Assembly: GCF_000379105.1 (NCBI RefSeq)
Contig: NZ_KB900609.1
Span: 5,220,438 to 5,284,437, forward strand
Length of the DNA stretch: 64,000 bases
Origin: Methylobacterium sp. WSM2598
Lineage (GTDB): Bacteria > Pseudomonadota > Alphaproteobacteria > Rhizobiales > Beijerinckiaceae
Direction: 5' to 3'
Shown: positions 24,530 to 32,407 of the stretch, piece by piece
Numbering within the stretch: position 1 is the stretch's first letter
Layout: the number at the start of each line of letters is the position of its first letter
Notes under the pieces: generated by a model
Told to the model about the DNA's origin: nothing
The model's input: the letters and a program-made list of their open reading frames with translations, nothing else
Databases searched by the model: none
Made by a program: the position numbers and the translations under genes

Positions 24530-26898
24530 GCCCGTCCTCCGACAGCCCCCACCGGGCGCCGGGCGGCTATATCGGCGCCGCCCTGCCGCGGCCCGGCGCC
24601 AAGCGCCTGCTGCAGGGGCGCGGGCGCTACACCGACGACATCGTCCTGCCGCGCATGCTGCACGCGGCCTTCCTGCGCAGCCCCTACGCGCATGCGCGGC
24701 TCCTCGCCCTGCGCACCGAGGCCGCCCTGGTGCTGCCGGGGGTGCGGCGGGTGCTGACCGGCGCCGATTTCGAGGGGATCTGCGCGCCCTGGACCGGCAC
24801 GCTCGGCCATTTCGCCGGCATGAAATCCTCGCCCCAGCGCCCGCTCGCGACGGGCAAGGTGGTCTGGTCCGGCCAGCCGGTCGCGATGGTGCTGGCGGAA
24901 TCCCGCGCCGAGGCGGAGGACGCCCTGGAGGCGATCGAGGCGGAGTTCGAGGAGCTCGACCCGGTCGTCGATCCGGAGGCGGCGCTCGCGCAGGGCGCAG
25001 CCCTCATCGACGAGGCGCTCGGCGACAACCTGATCTTCCGCACCCGGATCGAATCGGGCTCGCCCGATTCCGCCTTCGCGGGCGCCGAGACGGTCGAGGC
25101 CGAGTTCCGCTTCGGCCGGCACACCGCGGTGACGCTGGAGCCCCGCGCGATCCTGGCCGATTACGATCCCGGCGAGGAGCGCCTCACCGTCCACCAGTCG
25201 ACGCAGACGCCCTACCAGTTCCAGGACCTCTACGCCCGCCATTTCGGCCTCGCGGAATCCCGCGTGCGGGTGGTGGCGCCCGATGTCGGCGGCTCCTTCG
25301 GAATGAAGCTCCACCTCTACCACGAGGACATGGCGGTGGTGGGCGCGAGCCTCCTGACCGGGCGGCCGGTGAAGTTCGCCGCCGACCGGATCGAGTCCTT
25401 CCTGTCCGACATCCACGCCCGCGACCACCGGGTGCGCGCCCGCCTCGCCGTCGCCCCGGACGGGACGCTGCGCGGGATCGAGGTGGAGGACCTGACCGGC
25501 GTCGGCCCCTTCTCGGCCTATCCGCGCACCAGCGCCGTCGAGGGCAACCAGGTCGTGCGCCTGATCGGGGCGCCCTACCGCATCGCCGATTACCGGGCCG
25601 ACCTGCGGGTCGTGGCCCAGACCAAGACCCAGATGAGCCAGTACCGGGCGGTCGGCCACCCGATCGCCTGCGCGGTGACCGAGCGCCTCGTCGACCTCGC
25701 GGCGGAGCGGGTCGGGCTCGACCCGTTCGAGATCCGCCGCCGCAACTACGTGACGCAGGACATGTACCCGCACACCACCGCGAGCGGGTACCGGTTCGAG
25801 CGCCTGTCCCTGGAGACCTGCCTGGAGCAGCTCCACGCGCTCATGGACTACCCGGCCCTGCGGGCCGAGCAGGCGGCGCTCCGCGCCCGGGGCGTCCATC
25901 GCGGCATCGGGCTCGCGACCTACGTGGAGATCACCAACCCCTCGCCCGCCTTCTACGGGGTCGGGGGCGCCCACATCGCCGCGCAGGACGGCTGCGTCCT
26001 CAAGCTGACGCCCTCGGGCGAGGTGCAGTGCCTGATCAGCGTGACCGAGCAGGGCCAGGGCACCGAGGCGATCATGGGCCAGATCGTCGCCGAGGGCCTC
26101 GGCATCCGCCGCGAGGCGGTGCGGGTGATCACCGGCGACACCGACGTCACGCCCTCGGGCGGGGCGACCTGGGCCTGCCGCGGGGCGGGGATCGGCGGCG
26201 AGACCGCGCTCCAGGCGAGCCGCAAGCTCAGGCGCCGCGTGCTGGAGATCGCGGGCGCCATCCTGCAGGCCGCGCCCGACGCCCTCGCCCTGCGCGACGG
26301 GCAGATCCTGGGCCCCGAGGGCACGGCCCGGATGAGCCTCGGCGACCTCGCCACCCTGGTCGCCTTCCGCTCCGACCTCCTGCCGCCCGGCATCGCGCCG
26401 GACCTCACCGTGGCGCATCACCACGCGCCGCGCGGGTATCCCTTCGCGTTCAGCAACGGCATCCACGGCAGCCTGGTCGAGGTCGACGCCGAGACCGGCC
26501 TCGTGCGGATCCTGCGCCACTGGGTCGTCGAGGATTGCGGCCGCATCATCAACCCGCTCCTCGTGGACGAGCAGATCCGCGGCGGGGTGGTGCAGGGGCT
26601 GGGCGCCGCCTTCTTCGAGGAGTGCCGTTACGACGAGCGCGGCCAGCTGCTCAACGGCTCCCTCGCCGACTACCTCGTGCCGATGGCCTGCGAGATGCCC
26701 GACATCGTCATCCGCCACGTCGAGACGCCGACGGGGGATTCGGATCTCGGCGCCAAGGGCGTCGGCGAGGCCGGGACCGCCGCCGCCTCCGGGGCGGCGC
26801 TCAACGCCGTCAACGACGCGCTCAGGCCGTTCGGGGCGGCGCTGGCGCAGCTGCCGATGACGCCCGAGCGCATCCTGCGCGCCCTCGGGACGGTGTGA
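24526..26898 (+). CDS. Molybdenum hydroxylase, large molybdopterin subunit (CoxL/XdhB-type)
   Basis: 790 aa, GTG start overlapping coxS by four bases. Molybdopterin contacts include VGGSFGMKLH near residue 260, QYRAVGHPIAC near 370 and the catalytic Glu in GVGEAGTAAAS near 745. The active-site loop of true CO dehydrogenase (AYRCSFR) is absent; QYRAVG is found instead, so this is a form II/aldehyde- or heterocycle-oxidising enzyme. The adjacent Liv-type importer suggests the substrate is brought in from outside. Confidence 0.93.
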   Translation: MSPSSDSPHRAPGGYIGAALPRPGAKRLLQGRGRYTDDIVLPRMLHAAFLRSPYAHARLLALRTEAALVLPGVRRVLTGADFEGICAPWTGTLGHFAGMKSSPQRPLATGKVVWSGQPVAMVLAESRAEAEDALEAIEAEFEELDPVVDPEAALAQGAALIDEALGDNLIFRTRIESGSPDSAFAGAETVEAEFRFGRHTAVTLEPRAILADYDPGEERLTVHQSTQTPYQFQDLYARHFGLAESRVRVVAPDVGGSFGMKLHLYHEDMAVVGASLLTGRPVKFAADRIESFLSDIHARDHRVRARLAVAPDGTLRGIEVEDLTGVGPFSAYPRTSAVEGNQVVRLIGAPYRIADYRADLRVVAQTKTQMSQYRAVGHPIACAVTERLVDLAAERVGLDPFEIRRRNYVTQDMYPHTTASGYRFERLSLETCLEQLHALMDYPALRAEQAALRARGVHRGIGLATYVEITNPSPAFYGVGGAHIAAQDGCVLKLTPSGEVQCLISVTEQGQGTEAIMGQIVAEGLGIRREAVRVITGDTDVTPSGGATWACRGAGIGGETALQASRKLRRRVLEIAGAILQAAPDALALRDGQILGPEGTARMSLGDLATLVAFRSDLLPPGIAPDLTVAHHHAPRGYPFAFSNGIHGSLVEVDAETGLVRILRHWVVEDCGRIINPLLVDEQIRGGVVQGLGAAFFEECRYDERGQLLNGSLADYLVPMACEMPDIVIRHVETPTGDSDLGAKGVGEAGTAAASGAALNAVNDALRPFGAALAQLPMTPERILRALGTV

Positions 26899-26946
26899 TC
26901 CGATGCGCCGGGGCCGGGGGCGCGCCGGCCGACAGGGGAGGGGACG

Positions 26947-28188
26947 ATGGGCGGGTTTCTGGCGGGCGGGGCGGCGCCGACGCGCCGCGCGGTGATCGGC
27001 GGCGGGCTCGCCCTCGGGGCGCTGGCCGGGCTCGGGCGGCCGGCCCGCGCCGCCGAGCCGATCCGCATCGGCTTCCCGGTCCCGATCACCGGCCCGTTCG
27101 GGGCGGAGGCGAAGGACCAGGTCCGCAGCGCCGAACTCGCCGTGCGCCAGTTCAACGAGGCCGGCGGCCTCGGCGGCCGCATGGCCGAGCTCCTGGTCCG
27201 CGACGACAAGCTCAACCCCGGCGAGGCCGCCACCCGCACCCTCGAACTGATCGAGAAGGACAGGGCCCACTTCATCGTCGGCGCCCTGTCGAGCGCGGTG
27301 CAGCTCTCGGTCAACGAGATCACCCGCTCGCGCAAGGTGCTCTACGTCTCGATCAGCCAGTCGGACACGATCAACGAGGCCAAGGATTTCGGCCGCACCA
27401 CCTTCCACGAGGCGCTCAACCCGCACATGACGACCGCCGCGGTCGCCAAGCACGCCTTCCGCAAGGGCAGCCGGATCGCCTACCTCGCCGCCGACTACGC
27501 CTACGGCCACGAGATGCTGCGCGGCTTCAAGCGCGCCGCGGCCGCGATCGGCGCCGAGACCGCGGGCGAGATCCTGCATCCCTTCGGGGCGCCCGACTAC
27601 TCGACCTTCATGCCGCGGCTGCGGGCCATGAGGCCCGACATCCTCTGCATCTGCAATTTCGGCCGCGACCAGGCGAACGCCATCAAGCAGGCGAACGATT
27701 TCGGCATGAAGCGGGCCTCGCGCCTCGTCGTGCCGGTGCTCCTGCACAACCAGCGCCTCGCGGCCGGGCCCGACGCCTTCGAGGGCGTCGTCGGCGCCGC
27801 GAACTACTTCTGGCGCCTGGAGGAGACGGTGCCGAGCGCCAGGGCCTTCAACGACGCCTTCCGGGCCGCGCATGGCGGCGCCGTCCCGACCGATTACGGC
27901 GCCTACGCCTACACGGCCGTGCGCGCGCTGCTGATGGCGGTGACGAAGGCCGGCGGCACCGACACCGAGGCGGTCGTGACCGCCCTCGAAGGGCTCACCT
28001 ACGACGTCGCCAAGGGGCCGGAGCATTACCGCGCCTGCGACCACCAGGCGGTGCAGTCGGTCCTGGTCCTCGAATCCAAGAAGAAGTCCGAGATGGCGGG
28101 CGAGGCCGACCTCTTCACCATCCTGGCGATCGAGCCGGGGTCCGAGGCCGCCCTGCGCAGCTGCGAGGAACTCGGCCACAGGGCCTGA
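26947..28188 (+). CDS. Branched-chain amino acid-type ABC transporter, substrate-binding protein
   Basis: 413 aa with a twin-arginine signal (TRRAVIGGGLALGALAGL, cleaved near ARA-AE). The type I periplasmic fold begins IRIGFPVPITGPFGAEAKDQ. It has the family hydrophobic strand IAYLAADYAYGHEM and ends in a typical C-terminal lobe. Ligands of this family range from branched amino acids to amides and aromatics. It sits between coxL and the livH-like gene, so it probably binds the hydroxylase substrate. Confidence 0.92.
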   Translation: MGGFLAGGAAPTRRAVIGGGLALGALAGLGRPARAAEPIRIGFPVPITGPFGAEAKDQVRSAELAVRQFNEAGGLGGRMAELLVRDDKLNPGEAATRTLELIEKDRAHFIVGALSSAVQLSVNEITRSRKVLYVSISQSDTINEAKDFGRTTFHEALNPHMTTAAVAKHAFRKGSRIAYLAADYAYGHEMLRGFKRAAAAIGAETAGEILHPFGAPDYSTFMPRLRAMRPDILCICNFGRDQANAIKQANDFGMKRASRLVVPVLLHNQRLAAGPDAFEGVVGAANYFWRLEETVPSARAFNDAFRAAHGGAVPTDYGAYAYTAVRALLMAVTKAGGTDTEAVVTALEGLTYDVAKGPEHYRACDHQAVQSVLVLESKKKSEMAGEADLFTILAIEPGSEAALRSCEELGHRA

Positions 28189-28204
28189 GGAGCGGGAGCC
28201 CGGC

Positions 28205-29095
28205 GTGACCTTCGAATTCCTCGACGTCGAACTCGTCGCGATGCAGCTCTTCTCGGGAGTGGCGCTCGGGGCCGTCTTCGTGATGCTGGCGCTCGGCCTG
28301 TCGATCATCTTCGGCATGCTCGGCATCGTGAATTTCGCGCACGGCAATTTCTTCATGATCGGCGCCTATGCGGGCGTCTTCGTGCTGGAGCGGACGGGGA
28401 GCTTCTGGCTGGCGCTGCTCCTCGGCCCGCTCCTCGTCGGGGCGCTCGGGCTCGTGGTCGAGCGGCTGCTGATCCGCCCGCTCGCCGGCCGCGCGCCGGA
28501 CGACGCGCTGCTGCTGACCTTCGGCCTCGGCTACGTGCTCGTCGAAGGCGTGCGGATCCTGTTCGGCAGCGACGGCCTGCCCGTGGCGACGCCCGAGGCG
28601 CTCTCGGGCGTCGCCGATCTCGGCATCGGCCTCTTCCCCGTCTACCGGCTCTTCGTGATCGGCGTGGTCGCCCTCTTGCTCCTGCTGCTCTGGTGGGCGC
28701 TCGAGCGGACGCGGCTCGGGCTGATCGTGCGGGCGGGGGCGCGCGACCCCGAGATCCTGCGGGTGCTCGGGGTCGACATCCAGCGGCTGTGGCTGTGGGT
28801 GTTCGGGCTCGGCATCGCGCTCGCGGCGCTCGGCGGCGTCCTGGCGGCGCCGATGCGCAGCGTGAACCCGGAGATGGGCAGTGCGGTCCTGTCCGAGGCC
28901 TTCGCCGTGACGGTGATCGGCGGCATGGGCTCGCTGCTCGGCTCCGTCGCGGCGGGGCTCCTCGTCGGCATCGTGGTGAGCCTCACGGCCCTGGTGGCGC
29001 CCGAGATGGCCAACATCGCGGTCTTCGCCTTCATGGCGCTCGTCCTGCTCGCGCGACCGCACGGGCTGTTCGGCAAGCCCGGCCTCGGCACCTGA
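28205..29095 (+). CDS. ABC transporter permease, LivH family
   Basis: 296 aa, eight or so transmembrane helices. The family start MQLFSGVALGAVFVMLALGL leads into LSIIFGMLGIVNFAHGNFFM, and a C-terminal GGMGSLLGSVAAGLLVGI follows. It is the first of two permeases that form the channel. The start GTG 28205 is 16 bases after the preceding stop. Confidence 0.93.
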   Translation: MTFEFLDVELVAMQLFSGVALGAVFVMLALGLSIIFGMLGIVNFAHGNFFMIGAYAGVFVLERTGSFWLALLLGPLLVGALGLVVERLLIRPLAGRAPDDALLLTFGLGYVLVEGVRILFGSDGLPVATPEALSGVADLGIGLFPVYRLFVIGVVALLLLLLWWALERTRLGLIVRAGARDPEILRVLGVDIQRLWLWVFGLGIALAALGGVLAAPMRSVNPEMGSAVLSEAFAVTVIGGMGSLLGSVAAGLLVGIVVSLTALVAPEMANIAVFAFMALVLLARPHGLFGKPGLGT

Positions 29096-29105
29096 GGAGA
29101 CCCGC

Positions 29106-30119
29106 GTGACCGCCCTCGATCCCGCCGCGGCGCCGGGCCTCCCCGAGGCCGCCTCCCGCCGCTCCCCGCTCGCCGCCGGCGCGCTCTCGCGCTGGCGGGC
29201 GCCGGCCTCGGTCGCGGCGCTCGCGCTCCTGCCGCTGGTCCTGCCCTCGCAGGCCCTCGCCGTGAACGTGCTGATCTACGGGCTCTACGCGACGGGCTAC
29301 AATCTCCTGTACGGCTATACGGGCCTGCTCTCCTTCGGCCACGCCGCCTTCTTCGGCACGGGGGCCTACGCCACCGGGATCGCCATCGGCGCCTTCGGCC
29401 TGCACCCGCTCGCCGCCATGGCGCTCGGGATCGTCCTCGCCGGGCTCCTCGCGCTGGCCATCGGCGCCCTCTCGATCCGCAGCCGCGGCATCTACTTCGC
29501 GATGGTGACGCTGGCCCTGGCCCAGCTCGTCTACTACGCGGCCCTCCAGGCCTCCTGCTGGACCGGGGGCGAGAACGGGCTGCGCGGCTTCACGGTCGCC
29601 CGGATCGGCCTCGGGCCCGTCGGCCTCGACATCCTCGACCCGGCGACCAAGTACGCCTTCGTGCTGGCCTGCGTGGCCGCCGCCCTGGCCGCGATGTCGC
29701 GCATCCTGGCCTCCCCGTTCGGGGCCGTGATCGAGGCGATCCGCGAGAACGAGGCCCGCGCCCGCGCCTGCGGCTTCGACGTGGAGCGCACGAAGCTCCT
29801 CGCCTTCGTGCTCTCGGGCCTGTTCTGCGGCCTCGCCGGGGCGCTCTCGGCGCTGCACCTCTCGATCGTGCCCCTCGACAGCCTCGCCTACCCGCTCTCG
29901 GGCACGGCGGTCGTGATGACGCTGGTGGGAGGGGCCGGCACCTTCTTCGGCCCCTTCCTGGGAGCGCTCGCGGTGCTGGTGCTGGAGGACAGCCTGAGCC
30001 TGTGGACCTCCCACTGGCAGCTCGCGCTGGGCGTGGTGTTCATCCTGTTCGTGCTGTTCCTGCCGCGCGGCCTCGGCGGCGCGGCCCTGGCGCTCGGGAG
30101 GCTCGCGTGGCGCAGGTGA
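29106..30119 (+). CDS. ABC transporter permease, LivM family
   Basis: 337 aa. LivM features: LIYGLYATGYNLLYGYTGLL, LSFGHAAFFGTGAYATGI, AIRENEARARACGFDVERTK and VGGAGTFFGPFLGA. It pairs with the LivH-type subunit. The start GTG 29106 lies 10 bases after livH, and the last codons overlap the start of livG. Confidence 0.93.
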   Translation: MTALDPAAAPGLPEAASRRSPLAAGALSRWRAPASVAALALLPLVLPSQALAVNVLIYGLYATGYNLLYGYTGLLSFGHAAFFGTGAYATGIAIGAFGLHPLAAMALGIVLAGLLALAIGALSIRSRGIYFAMVTLALAQLVYYAALQASCWTGGENGLRGFTVARIGLGPVGLDILDPATKYAFVLACVAAALAAMSRILASPFGAVIEAIRENEARARACGFDVERTKLLAFVLSGLFCGLAGALSALHLSIVPLDSLAYPLSGTAVVMTLVGGAGTFFGPFLGALAVLVLEDSLSLWTSHWQLALGVVFILFVLFLPRGLGGAALALGRLAWRR

Positions 30120-30889
30120 GCACGGGCGCGGGCGAGGTCCTCCTGGAGGCGCGCGGCCTCGGGCGCCGCTTCGGGGATTTCGTCGCCCTCGACGGCGTGT
30201 CGGCGCAGTTCCGGGCCGGGCGCATCACCGCGGTGATCGGCCCGAACGGGGCGGGCAAGAGCACCTTCTTCAACCTGCTCTCGGGGGCCCTGAGGCCGAC
30301 GAGCGGCACGCTCCTGTTCGGCGGGCGCCCCATCGCGGGCCTGCCGCAGCACCGCTTCGCGCATCTGGGCATCGCCCGCTCCTACCAGATCACCAGCCTG
30401 TTCCCGCGCCTCACCGCCCACGAGAACCTGCGCACCGCCATGCAGGCCTTCGCGGCGCGCTACGACCTCTGGACCCGCCGCGACGCCCTGCGCGACCTCG
30501 CCGAGCGGGCGGACGCGCTCCTGGAGGCGATCGGCCTCGCCGCCCGGCGCGACCGGCCGGCCGCGAGCCTCTCGCACGGGGAGCAGCGGGCGCTCGAGAT
30601 CGGCGTCGCCCTCGCCGCCGCCCCGAAGCTCCTCCTCCTCGACGAGCCCACCGCCGGGATGGGCCCCGAGGAGACCAAGGCCATGGTGGCGCTGCTGCGC
30701 CGCCTCTCCGAGGAGCGCACGATCCTGCTCGTCGAGCACAAGATGAAGATGATCCTGGGCCTCAGCGAGCGGATCCTCGTGCTCCATCACGGGCGCCTGA
30801 TCGCGGACGGCACCCCCGCCGAGATCCAGGCCGACGCGGAGGTGCGCCGGGTCTATCTCGGCCAGAGCGGCGGCTACGGCCATGCTTGA
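30107..30889 (+). CDS. ABC transporter ATP-binding protein, LivG family
   Basis: 260 aa from GTG 30107, which has GGGAGG upstream; the gene overlaps livM by 13 bases. Walker A is GPNGAGKST, the signature is SLSHGEQRALEIG, Walker B is LLLLDEPTAGMG and the switch His is in LLVEHKMKMIL. It ends DAEVRRVYLGQ as in LivG proteins. It powers uptake with the LivF partner. Confidence 0.95.
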   Translation: MAQVSTGAGEVLLEARGLGRRFGDFVALDGVSAQFRAGRITAVIGPNGAGKSTFFNLLSGALRPTSGTLLFGGRPIAGLPQHRFAHLGIARSYQITSLFPRLTAHENLRTAMQAFAARYDLWTRRDALRDLAERADALLEAIGLAARRDRPAASLSHGEQRALEIGVALAAAPKLLLLDEPTAGMGPEETKAMVALLRRLSEERTILLVEHKMKMILGLSERILVLHHGRLIADGTPAEIQADAEVRRVYLGQSGGYGHA

Positions 30890-31586
30890 GATCCGCGGCC
30901 TCCACGCGTGGTACGGCGCGAGCCACGTCCTGCACGGCCTCTCCCTCGAGGTCCGCGAGGGCGAGATCCTGGCGCTGATCGGCCGCAACGGGGCGGGCAA
31001 GACCACGACCCTGCGGGCCGTGATGGGCCTGATGCCGAAGGTCTCGGGCGCGGTGCGCTTCCGCGGCGAGGAGCTGCTCGGGCGCCCGGCCCATGCCCGC
31101 TTCCCGCTCGGCCTCGCCTACGTGCCGGAGGACCGCCGCATCGTGCCGGGGCTGACCGTGCGCGAGAACCTGCGCCTGGGCCTGTTGCGGGCGCCGCGGA
31201 ATCTCGCGGAGGGGCCCGCCATCGCGGCCATCGCCGAGACCTTCCCGCGCCTCGCCGAGCGCCTCGACCAGATCGCCGTCACCATGTCGGGCGGCGAGCA
31301 GCAGATGCTCGCCATCGCCCGCGCCATGATCGCGCGGCCGAGGCTGATCCTCCTCGACGAGCCGTCGGAGGGGATCATGCCGGTCCTCGTCGAGGAGATG
31401 GGGCGCCTGTTCGCGTCCCTGCGCGCGGGCGGCACGACCCTCCTCCTCGTGGAGCAGAACGTCGAGTGGGCGCTCAATCTCGCGGATCGCGCCGTGATCA
31501 TCGACCAGGGCGCGGTGGTGCACGAGAGCAGCGCGGCGGCCCTGCGCGAGGATGCGGAGATCCAGGACCGCTACTGCGCCGTGTGA
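30882..31586 (+). CDS. ABC transporter ATP-binding protein, LivF family
   Basis: 234 aa, overlapping livG by eight bases. Walker A is GRNGAGKTT, the signature is MSGGEQQMLAIARA, Walker B is LILLDEPSEGI and the C-terminus VEQNVEWALNLADRAVII is typical of LivF. It is the last gene of the operon. A perfect 15-bp palindrome begins inside its stop codon. Confidence 0.95.
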   Translation: MLEIRGLHAWYGASHVLHGLSLEVREGEILALIGRNGAGKTTTLRAVMGLMPKVSGAVRFRGEELLGRPAHARFPLGLAYVPEDRRIVPGLTVRENLRLGLLRAPRNLAEGPAIAAIAETFPRLAERLDQIAVTMSGGEQQMLAIARAMIARPRLILLDEPSEGIMPVLVEEMGRLFASLRAGGTTLLLVEQNVEWALNLADRAVIIDQGAVVHESSAAALREDAEIQDRYCAV

Positions 31587-31680
31587 TCCGGGATCCGCTT
31601 GATCGGAGCGGATCCCGGATCCCGCGCCCGCGCGGCGCCTGAGCGAAGCCGACATCCGCATGGCCGAAATGCGGCGCGTG
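31585..31680 (+). repeat. Stop-codon palindrome plus dispersed module, copy 1
   Basis: GATCCGGGATCCGCT, loop TGATCGG, AGCGGATCCCGGATC (31585-31621) is a perfect 15-bp hairpin whose first two bases are the last two of the livF stop codon. It is followed by a module (CGCGCGGCGCCTGAGCGAAG, then CCGACATCCGCATGG) that also occurs after the two TPR cyclase genes at 48202 and 57052. It probably also serves as transcription terminator. The consistent stop-codon junction is unusual. Confidence 0.75.
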
Positions 31681-31732
31681 ATGCCCGAACGCGGCGCGGG
31701 AGCTGCGCGATCCGCTTCCCCGGCGGGCGCGC

Positions 31733-32176
31733 TCAGGCGCCGCTCGGCGGCGCGGGCCGAGCGGCGCGCCGCGCACCGGCCGCCCCGGCCGGGCGGGCCG
31801 CCGGCGCTTGCGCGGCCTCGTGGGCGGCGAGCGCGCGACCGTGCTTCAGCGCGAGGTAAGTCTGCCCCTCCGCGATCGCCTTCTCGATCCTGCTGACGTA
31901 GGGCCCCGCCTCCGGCATGCGCGCGAGGATTTGGGCAGAGATCCGCGCGAGGTCGTCCAGCGCATGATCGGGGTCCACATCCAGGTGCACGTTCTGTAAA
32001 AGGAGTACGATTTTACTGCACGGCGTAGTTGCTTGCGCCTCCGTGATCATCTCGCTCTCGCGCAGGAGGCGGCAATGATTGTGGATTACAATATCAGTTG
32101 CTCGGTCGCCGTTCGATATGATGGCGCCGTTTATATAAATTGTCTCCGATGGCTTCAAATTAAGTCTGAGCGGCAT
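31733..32176 (-). CDS. flbT: Flagellar biosynthesis repressor FlbT
   Basis: 147 aa. The N-terminus PLRLNLKPSETIYINGAII and the following segment (DIVIHNHCRLLRESEMI, then IVLLLQNVHLD) match FlbT. FlbT is a post-transcriptional regulator that binds the 5' leader of flagellin mRNA in alphaproteobacteria such as Caulobacter. It is divergent from the flagellin gene, 231 bases apart. The C-terminal Ala/Pro-rich extension is probably disordered. flaF, its usual partner, is not in the window. Confidence 0.9.
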   Translation of the reverse strand: MPLRLNLKPSETIYINGAIISNGDRATDIVIHNHCRLLRESEMITEAQATTPCSKIVLLLQNVHLDVDPDHALDDLARISAQILARMPEAGPYVSRIEKAIAEGQTYLALKHGRALAAHEAAQAPAARPAGAAGARRAARPAPPSGA

Positions 32177-32407
32177 GTTCGAGCCCCATCGGAAAACTTA
32201 GGCGCGCTTGCGAGCAGGATCGGCTGTATCCCATCGGTATGGCCAGAGTTATGCAGCTTGATTGATAAAACTACGTTAATCATACCCTGGCTGTGGCGGG
32301 ATAACCGGGTAGTTTGCCGGTCCCATTAAGAGATAGGCAAAGAGTGCCGCGCCAAGTGGGAGTGCCCTCAAAACTGGAGGGCGTATAGATCAACAGGATC
32401 TGCCCAC
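32177..32407 (+). promoter_or_regulatory. flbT-flagellin intergenic region with likely flagellin 5' leader
   Basis: 231 bases, clearly richer in A and T than the rest of the window. By analogy with other alphaproteobacteria the flagellin promoter and a FlbT-bound leader should lie here. A sigma-28-like -10 (GCGGGATAA near 32297) is visible, but I found no correctly spaced -35 and no sigma-54 motif, so the promoter class is open. Confidence 0.35.

Noticed and set aside
24526..26898. True form I CO dehydrogenase
   Set aside because: The Cys-containing active-site loop AYRCSFR is absent (QYRAVG found), and no cox accessory genes were seen.
24463..28356. Very long open frames antisense to the hydroxylase and Liv genes (also 10420-12549 and 32390-35449 on the minus strand)
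   Set aside because: High GC keeps antisense frames open. Their translations are low-complexity Arg/Gly/Ala/His strings without domains, while the opposite strand encodes full-length known families.
32260..32310. Sigma-28 or sigma-54 promoter of flagellin
   Set aside because: A GCGGGATAA -10-like string is present, but the nearest TAAA -35 is about 22 bases away and no TGGCAC-N5-TTGC was found.
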